Origin: Mytilisepta virgata
Taxonomy: Eukaryota; Mollusca; Bivalvia; Mytilida; Mytilidae
Assembly: GCA_028015205.1 (NCBI GenBank)
Contig: CM051517.1
Location: forward strand, 60,635,455 to 60,699,454
DNA length: 64,000 bases
Reading direction: 5' to 3'
In this document: piece after piece, positions 58,881 through 64,000 of the stretch
Position numbering within the stretch: the first letter of the stretch is position 1
Layout of the letters: each line of letters starts with the position of its first letter
Position numbers and translations under genes: made by a program
The notes under the pieces: model-generated
Seen by the model: only the letters and a program-made list of their open reading frames with translations
What the model was told of the DNA's origin: nothing
Databases searched by the model: none

Positions 58881-59073
58881 AGAATATTTAATGACAATTC
58901 TACCCTCGAACCATTCTGTAAGGTTCTACCCTAGAATTATTTATGATAATTCTATCCTAGAACCATTTATGACGTTTCTACCCTAGAACCATTTACAATG
59001 TATGACGGTTCTACCTCAGAAACATTTATGACAGGGTTGGTTCTACCCTAGAACCGTTCTAAAATAGTTCTAC
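58881..59073. repeat. 26-bp minisatellite array 2
   Basis: Same unit as array 1 in the same direction but more diverged ('ctaccctcgaaccattctgt', 'ctaccctagaattatttatg', 'gacgtttctaccctagaacc'), about seven units of 24-36 bp. The 'gttctaccctagaac' type palindrome is kept at several borders. Confidence 0.92.
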
Positions 59074-60605
59074 AACGTAAGACAGTCCTTGCTGACAGAA
59101 GAGTTGAGAGGTTAGTACTGATCTCAACTATACGAATCATATATATATTGATTAGTCTTATGGAATCAAAAAATCTCCACATTTTTATTTTTCTTTGGTT
59201 GTTTTATTGTCATTCAATGTACAAATAAAATAAGAAAAAGATTTTAAAATCAATACAGTCAATCAATATTGGTTAAGATAGGTAATGTTAATCATAACAT
59301 CATTCAGTCTTAACTTTTATGAATTCGTCTTGACAAATCTTTCTTGACTGCAAATGTTGTCTGAAATTTTAGAACTTAAAAAATTAAGACGGTAAAGATT
59401 AATCAAGACTGAAATGACCGTTTAAGATCGAAAGTGTATTGTGTACTGGTTTATATCCCATGTACATGGAAATATGATGTTAATTCCTGCAGACATAAAG
59501 TTTTGACCTGCAAAGTACATGTTGTTTATATTAAAACTATTCTGGGGTTTTCGTATGTAATAAACTTACATTGGTGTTTTGTTTTTCATTTCCCTGTAGG
59601 GGGGGGGTATTTTTAGCACTGAGAAGGGGGTTTCTCATATTTTATCATGATAAGATGGAAAGTACATTCTGCCATCATCAGGACAATGAAACTATCACTG
59701 AAAAAAAGAATGTTTCGATTTCAGCAATATCAATTTACCTTATGCCTCCAAATCATCTGTTCAGGGTCACTTTATTTTCATGTAATAATTCATATAAAAT
59801 GGCTAAATGTGACGTCATTTTCTCATTTCCCTAAATTTGGCCTTAAAGCTAGATACATTCTAGTACAGTGCAAAAATCTGCACAACAGATTGTTGTGCTA
59901 CAAATAGAAATGAAATTTTTCACAAACCTGGTCTCAATGAGATCTCCCTGGGGAAACCCTTATCTGTATTTAAAATTTTCCAGGAAATTCCAGGTATCCT
60001 TACTCCATTAAAAAATGCCAAATCTTTCCTGTTTCTCCTGCATTGTCTTTTAAATCTACTCTGTTTTATACGATACAAATTAAATATTCTCAATATTTTT
60101 TAAGAACTTGTTTCGAGCCCCACGAAAATATTTTTGGCATTAGTGACCCTGAACCATCCAAATGACCGAGCGGGTTAGTTTGGGGTAAGGGGAAGATCTG
60201 GCCAAATATACGTACATTGTATGAGGCCAAATGAATCAACAAAGCAGACAGAAAACCTATATATATTACAGACACAGGTAGGCCATAGAGACATGGAATT
60301 TTAAACAATCATTCTTTCAAAAAACCACAAAAATGCACCTGCTTTTCATTTTAAAAATAAAGTCACAGTCTCTTACTGACTGGTAACCATCACTTCCTGT
60401 ACGATAAATAAGACATAATAAATAATTTTCATTTAAGTACATTTTACTTATGCACGTCCATACTCCCACAAGAGAACAGTCACTAAAAATGTGTGTTTCA
60501 GGACAAATAAACATGCGTCTGGCCTAATATTTTATGATATATGCGTAGTTGTTAAACTTTCAAGCTTTTAAAGTACTGAACTAGCACAATTTCAATTAAT
60601 AGGGA
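59074..60605. other. Gene-free stretch
   Basis: No gene is supported. 59255-59430 resembles 6190-6370 in broken blocks. Overlapping open frames at 59571-59907 have no domain. A short perfect palindromic piece, 'tctgcacaacagattgttgt', lies near 59876-59895. Confidence 0.45.
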
Positions 60606-60810
60606 GCGAGCGCTATAGGAGCATATGGGTCATTTAGAAAAGTCTTTGTTTAATGGGGGCTGTCATATTGTGCTACATACCTAGGCTAGAAAAAGTTTCG
60701 TTCGCAGCGAAGGGAAGTAAGTAAAGAAAGGGAAATAACTTTCTTCTAATTTTAGAATCAGAATCGTGATACCGAAACGAGTTTCTGGAAAGGGCTATTG
60801 TAGCGCTCGC
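60606..60810. mobile_element. Possible short element with 10-bp inverted ends
   Basis: 'gcgagcgcta' at 60606-60615 and its complement 'tagcgctcgc' at 60801-60810 enclose 185 bp without an open frame. The outer flanks show no clear target duplication, so this could be chance. Confidence 0.35.
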
Positions 60811-61613
60811 ATCATTGGCCACGCCAACAGCATATTAGATTGGCAAGGAAGAACATTTTCCTTTCTTTAAAAGCCGTGTTGTGAGAAGTGAACTATGATG
60901 CACACAGTGGAAATTGTTTGGTAAAACATGTAAAATGCTTCAAAATTTGTTAGAATTCTGTGAAATAAGGTACCAAAGGCGCTATGTAACAATTCCAGTG
61001 CAACCACAAAACGTTGGCGTTCATATTATCGTATTTATTTGTCGCCAGTATTGTCTGCAGATAATAAAATGTATTGTCCTCAGTTGCCCCTAATGAAATT
61101 TCGCAAAATTGACCTTGGTTTTTAATAAAATTAATGTTATGAAAATTTCTTTTAATCATATTCTGCTTTTTATTTTTGCTGATAATATCCTTCTTAATAA
61201 TCAGATTTTATCAAATTTAATTAATTCGAAGATATCATTAGTGTATTATCGCAAGATGTTACACTGGAAAATAGGTACAGAATTCTTCTGTTGAATGAGA
61301 TAACATTATTTTACAGATAAATTTCATTATAATCATCTTTGAAGTTTCTCTTTCGACGCTTCTTTGATGTTTTCTTTTCCTTATGGGGAATTAACATGAA
61401 CATCCTGCATACATAAAACAATGATAACAATTGTAAGCTTTAACGCATGCAAGACGCCACAATTCTTACGGAAGCTTTACTTCAAATTGGAGATATCGGT
61501 ATCGCATTTGTATTCTTCATTTTATCCCTATAATGTGTATTAATGTTTTTTTTTATATATCATAGATTTATGCTTTACATGTTACATGTAATAATCCGTC
61601 TGATGTTCTTTAT

Positions 61614-61827
61614 GTTTCCTGTCCCTAGGTAAATTCAATGAACACAGTCGATGAACTTTAATAACGTTTCGCATGATTGGTCAAACGGTTTGTACTGGTG
61701 AATGTCACGATTTGATTGGTCTAAAAGCAGTGGAAGATAAGGTCTCGTGCAGTGGAATATGACGTCGCGTAAACTGATTTTTCACTGAAAATGGCCATTT
61801 ACGGAAGAATTCAACATGCATAGCAAA
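61614..61827 (+). repeat. Duplicated unit E, copy 1 (uninterrupted)
   Basis: 'gtttcctgtccctaggtaaa', 'ttcaatgaacacagtcgatg', 'attggtcaaacggtttgt', 'gatttgattggtctaaaagc' and 'ccatttacggaagaattc' reappear in order at 61928-61977 and 62360-62487. This copy lacks the P element. Confidence 0.92.
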
Positions 61828-61927
61828 AGGAAAAAAGAATAAATTTTAAAAACGAGTTGAAGATTTCGAGTTTTTCACTTATGACGAGTATAAGTACCTA
61901 TTTTTTCCGTAGTTACTCGATTTCTAA

Positions 61928-61977
61928 GTTTCCTGTACCTAGGTAAATTCAATGAGCACAGTCGATGAAGTTAAATA
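61928..61977 (+). repeat. Duplicated unit E, copy 2, left part
   Basis: 'gtttcctgtacctaggtaaa' to 'gtcgatgaagttaaata' matches the start of copy 1. It then stops at the P element. Confidence 0.9.
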
Positions 61978-62355
61978 TAGATTCTCCTTCAGGTACGAGT
62001 GAGTTATGGAATTTCTCCACCCGAGATAGTTAAATTTTCGACTTTCAACACGCGAGCCTTTAGCGAGCGTGTTAAAATCTAAAATTTAACTATTGAGGGT
62101 GGAGAAATTCCATAACTCACGAGTAAATTGAAGGAGAATCTGTTTCTCCTATGATTTTCGACAAAAACCTCAAGAAAATGTCGTTGCTATGTAGTTTGTT
62201 TACATAGACGTCATTTCGGATCTTCTCTAGTTTATCGTTCCAATAACTGTAGAAAAAGGGCGGTAATTCCCACGTAGAAATTTAATCACCCGGAAGTGGT
62301 TAAAAATATTATGTATTTTTATCCCACCGATTAAACACGCCAAGAATAGGAGACA
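61978..62355 (+). mobile_element. Palindrome-headed element P, copy 3, best preserved
   Basis: A palindrome of about 162 bp (61979-62141): the left arm 'agattctccttcaggtacga' to 'aacacgc' and the right arm 'gcgtgttaaaatct' to 'ttgaaggagaatct' pair almost throughout, with the exact inner part 'gttatggaatttctccaccc' against its complement apart from small changes. After it come 'tgtttctcctatgatt', 'cttctctagtttatcgttcc', 'gggcggtaattcccacgtag', 'cccaccgattaaac' and the end 'caagaataggaga'. It sits inside unit E copy 2. No open frame is inside. Confidence 0.92.
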
Positions 62356-62359
62356 TAGC

Positions 62360-62487
62360 GTAACTCCCGATTGGTCAAGCGGTTTGTGCAATAGTGGTTT
62401 GATTGGTCTGAAAGCAGGGAAGATGATGTCTTCAACGGGTCATTTCAAACTGAAAATAGCCATTTACGGAATTTACATGCATAGCAG
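62360..62487 (+). repeat. Duplicated unit E, copy 2, right part
   Basis: Begins around 'gtaactcccgattggtcaag' and continues 'ggtttgattggtctgaaagc' and 'ccatttacggaatttaca', matching copy 1 after the site where P is inserted. There are small gaps relative to copy 1. Confidence 0.88.
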
Positions 62488-62935
62488 CATATTTGTACTC
62501 CTTCTTGCACTATTATATTTTGAGGTTCGTTTTCACTTCCATGTTATTCTGTGCGATATTTTGCTGAATATTCTTTGTATTAAGATTTTGATATTTATGT
62601 TTGATCTCTGGAATCTGGTCTCGCGGATTCATATTTTTTGGTTTTTTTTAACGAAATCGATATATAATGGCCATGATTAACGATCTTCGGTATATTACTT
62701 TTAAATTTTGTAGCATTATGAAATATAATGTTTCATTGTGATCTTAAATCATTTGTATCGCTTAAACAGTATAGTTTGGAGTATTTAAAAAAAGACTGAT
62801 ATTAAAATACATAAATGACAACAACAGATAACAGACTGACGAAATATAGCTTTTGGATACATTCCGAGTTTACCTACAAGTAGTGCTTATTACTTTTGCA
62901 CTTCGAAAAAGTTCGTGGTTATTGTCTGTCTTTCC
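62488..62935. other. Gene-free stretch
   Basis: T-rich, no gene; the hydrophobic open frame reaching 62680 has no domain. Confidence 0.5.
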
Positions 62936-63340
62936 GTCCGTCTGTCCGTCTGTTCGTCACATTTTCTTGTGACCTAAGCTCCTTGTTACTCCTTGTTCAT
63001 TTTTAACTTCATTTAATTTCTATACAGATTTGTCACACACTGTATGTAGATGCGAAATAAGGTCTTATAATTTCGATTTTCAAAAATTGGGGCACACAGG
63101 GGTCGAAATTTTAATTTTTTTTATAATTTAAGCCTGTGACCTAATCTCCTCTTTCATTTTTCATTTTATGCATTTTATTTTTATACAGTATTTTCATACA
63201 CTGTACATGCTGTATGCAGATGCACAGTAAGGTTTTAAAATTTTAATTTTCCAAAATTTTGGCATGTATTCAAAGATAAGATTGTAAAAAAGGTGCACAG
63301 GGATACAACATGAGGGGAGTGCGAGGGTAGCTGTTATTTC
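62936..63340 (+). repeat. Two-unit repeat with a (GTCT/GTCC)n head
   Basis: Opens with 'gtctttccgtccgtctgtcc' (62928-62960), then two diverged units from 'gtgacctaagctcct' (62968) and 'gtgacctaatctcct' (63138). They share 'tttcatttttaactt'-like parts, 'atacag', 'cacactgtatgtagatg' against 'tgctgtatgcagatg', 'taaggt.tta' and 'aaaattggggca' against 'aaaattttggca'. The step is about 170 bp. The layout recalls the other two-unit elements at 7989 and 50630. Confidence 0.8.
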
Positions 63341-63814
63341 CGACTGCCTCTCAATCTAGTTTTAATTTGTTATTAAGTGATCATTTCACAACGCAGCAGC
63401 ATAGATGAAGGATCTCAGTGATTCGAAAATTTTGTTAAATTTAAATTATTGTTTCAATTCAAAATGTAATTGTTTTATTCTGGTGTTGTTTTAGACGTGT
63501 ACCGTTTGTCATGTATTTTTTTATTTTTTTTTTTTTAGAAAATTAATTGTTGGTTGATTTTGTGGTTTCATTATGCATTTACGGTGGTTGTTGCATTGGT
63601 TACTTGTAACTATTCATTGATTTCCTGGTTTTCACATAAACGATGAACTTACATGTGAAAGGACTTCTATCCTATACATTATTCCAGACAATCTATTGTC
63701 ATAAATTTGCTAGATGTATCAAACAAACATTTAAAGTACTATTTGAGGTAAAAATGTTTAGAGTACGTTCCATAATGCCTAGCAATCTGAAATTATACTG
63801 CTTTCTGTATTATC
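63341..63814. other. Gene-free stretch
   Basis: T-rich, no gene. The open frame 63643-63951 begins here but runs into the reversed molluscan repeat and is not a gene. Confidence 0.5.
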
Positions 63815-64000
63815 CCGACTGCTCCGAAGGGCCATGTGTGCTATTGTCATTACTTGGCGTCCGTTGTACGTCCCTTGTCGTAAATTTTTCTATTAAGATA
63901 TCAGAAATCATTGGAACAACTGAAACAGAATTTAGCAGCAATGGTCCTTAAATGCATAAATAATAAGCACACTTTCAGAAATATTATCCCGACCGCCATC
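63815..64000 (-). repeat. Molluscan tandem repeat, reversed partial copy, cut by the window edge
   Basis: The complement reads 'gatggcggtcgggataatat', 'ttctgaaagtgtgc', 'aaggaccattgctgctaaat', 'ctgtttcagttgttcc', 'acaacggacgccaagtaatg' and 'cacacatggcccttcgg', matching the end of the array at 51500-51690 in order. So this is the same family on the other strand, continuing past 64000. Confidence 0.88.

Noticed and set aside
63643..63951. 102-codon frame at the right edge
   Set aside because: Its second half is the reverse of the molluscan tandem repeat, so it is not a coding exon.

Overview
This window reads as nuclear DNA of an animal, most likely a bivalve mollusc and probably a marine mussel (Mytilus-like). 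The grounds are: a visibly A+T-rich background (by eye about two thirds A+T, not computed); frequent short 'tacatgta' strings; no dense or collinear coding, no operons and no prokaryotic signals; and several dispersed repeats whose wording I recognise from memory as high-copy molluscan or mussel repeats (about 38.3, 44.2-45.5, 48.9 and 50.6-51.7 kb, and the right edge). The species call is inference. No host protein-coding gene or exon can be supported. All but a few of the open frames are chance or repeat-derived, and the window is best read as intergenic or intronic DNA packed with mobile-element debris.

Layout. 1-2135 holds two related tandem arrays of about 135 bp units, the first cut by the window edge. 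5.8-9.5 kb has small tandem duplications and a dispersed repeat family (copies also at 21.9 and 48.7 kb). 11.27-12.40 kb is a large imperfect inverted duplication with a SINE, flanked by a perfect 14-bp target-site duplication, in its spacer. 13.8, 27.4 and 33.7 kb carry compact long hairpins. 20.3, 50.0 and 62.0 kb carry three copies of one palindrome-headed element of about 380 bp; the last interrupts one unit of a local duplication. 23.9-25.1 kb holds the decayed 3' ends of two different non-LTR retrotransposons on opposite strands. 29.8-33.3 kb is a pair of duplicated blocks, each carrying its own SINE fragment, with a 283-bp terminal-inverted-repeat element in between.

From 34 kb to the end: two tRNA-derived SINE families (family 1 at 11.7, 30.1, 32.7 and 41.7 kb plus fragments; family 2 at 34.4 and 49.5 kb), four copies of a 360-400 bp element sharing a 3' tail motif with SINE family 2, the broken reverse-transcriptase fragment of a probable Penelope-like element at 53.9 kb, two self-complementary 26-bp minisatellite arrays at 58.2 and 58.9 kb, and the molluscan tandem repeat at 50.6-51.7 kb with a reversed partial copy at the right edge.

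No genes act together as a pathway here. The story is one of insertion, duplication and hairpin formation. The most distinctive items are the dimer-structured satellite with its diverged sister array, the three-copy palindromic element with an empty-site comparison, and the near-perfect 79-bp-arm hairpin at 33.7 kb.
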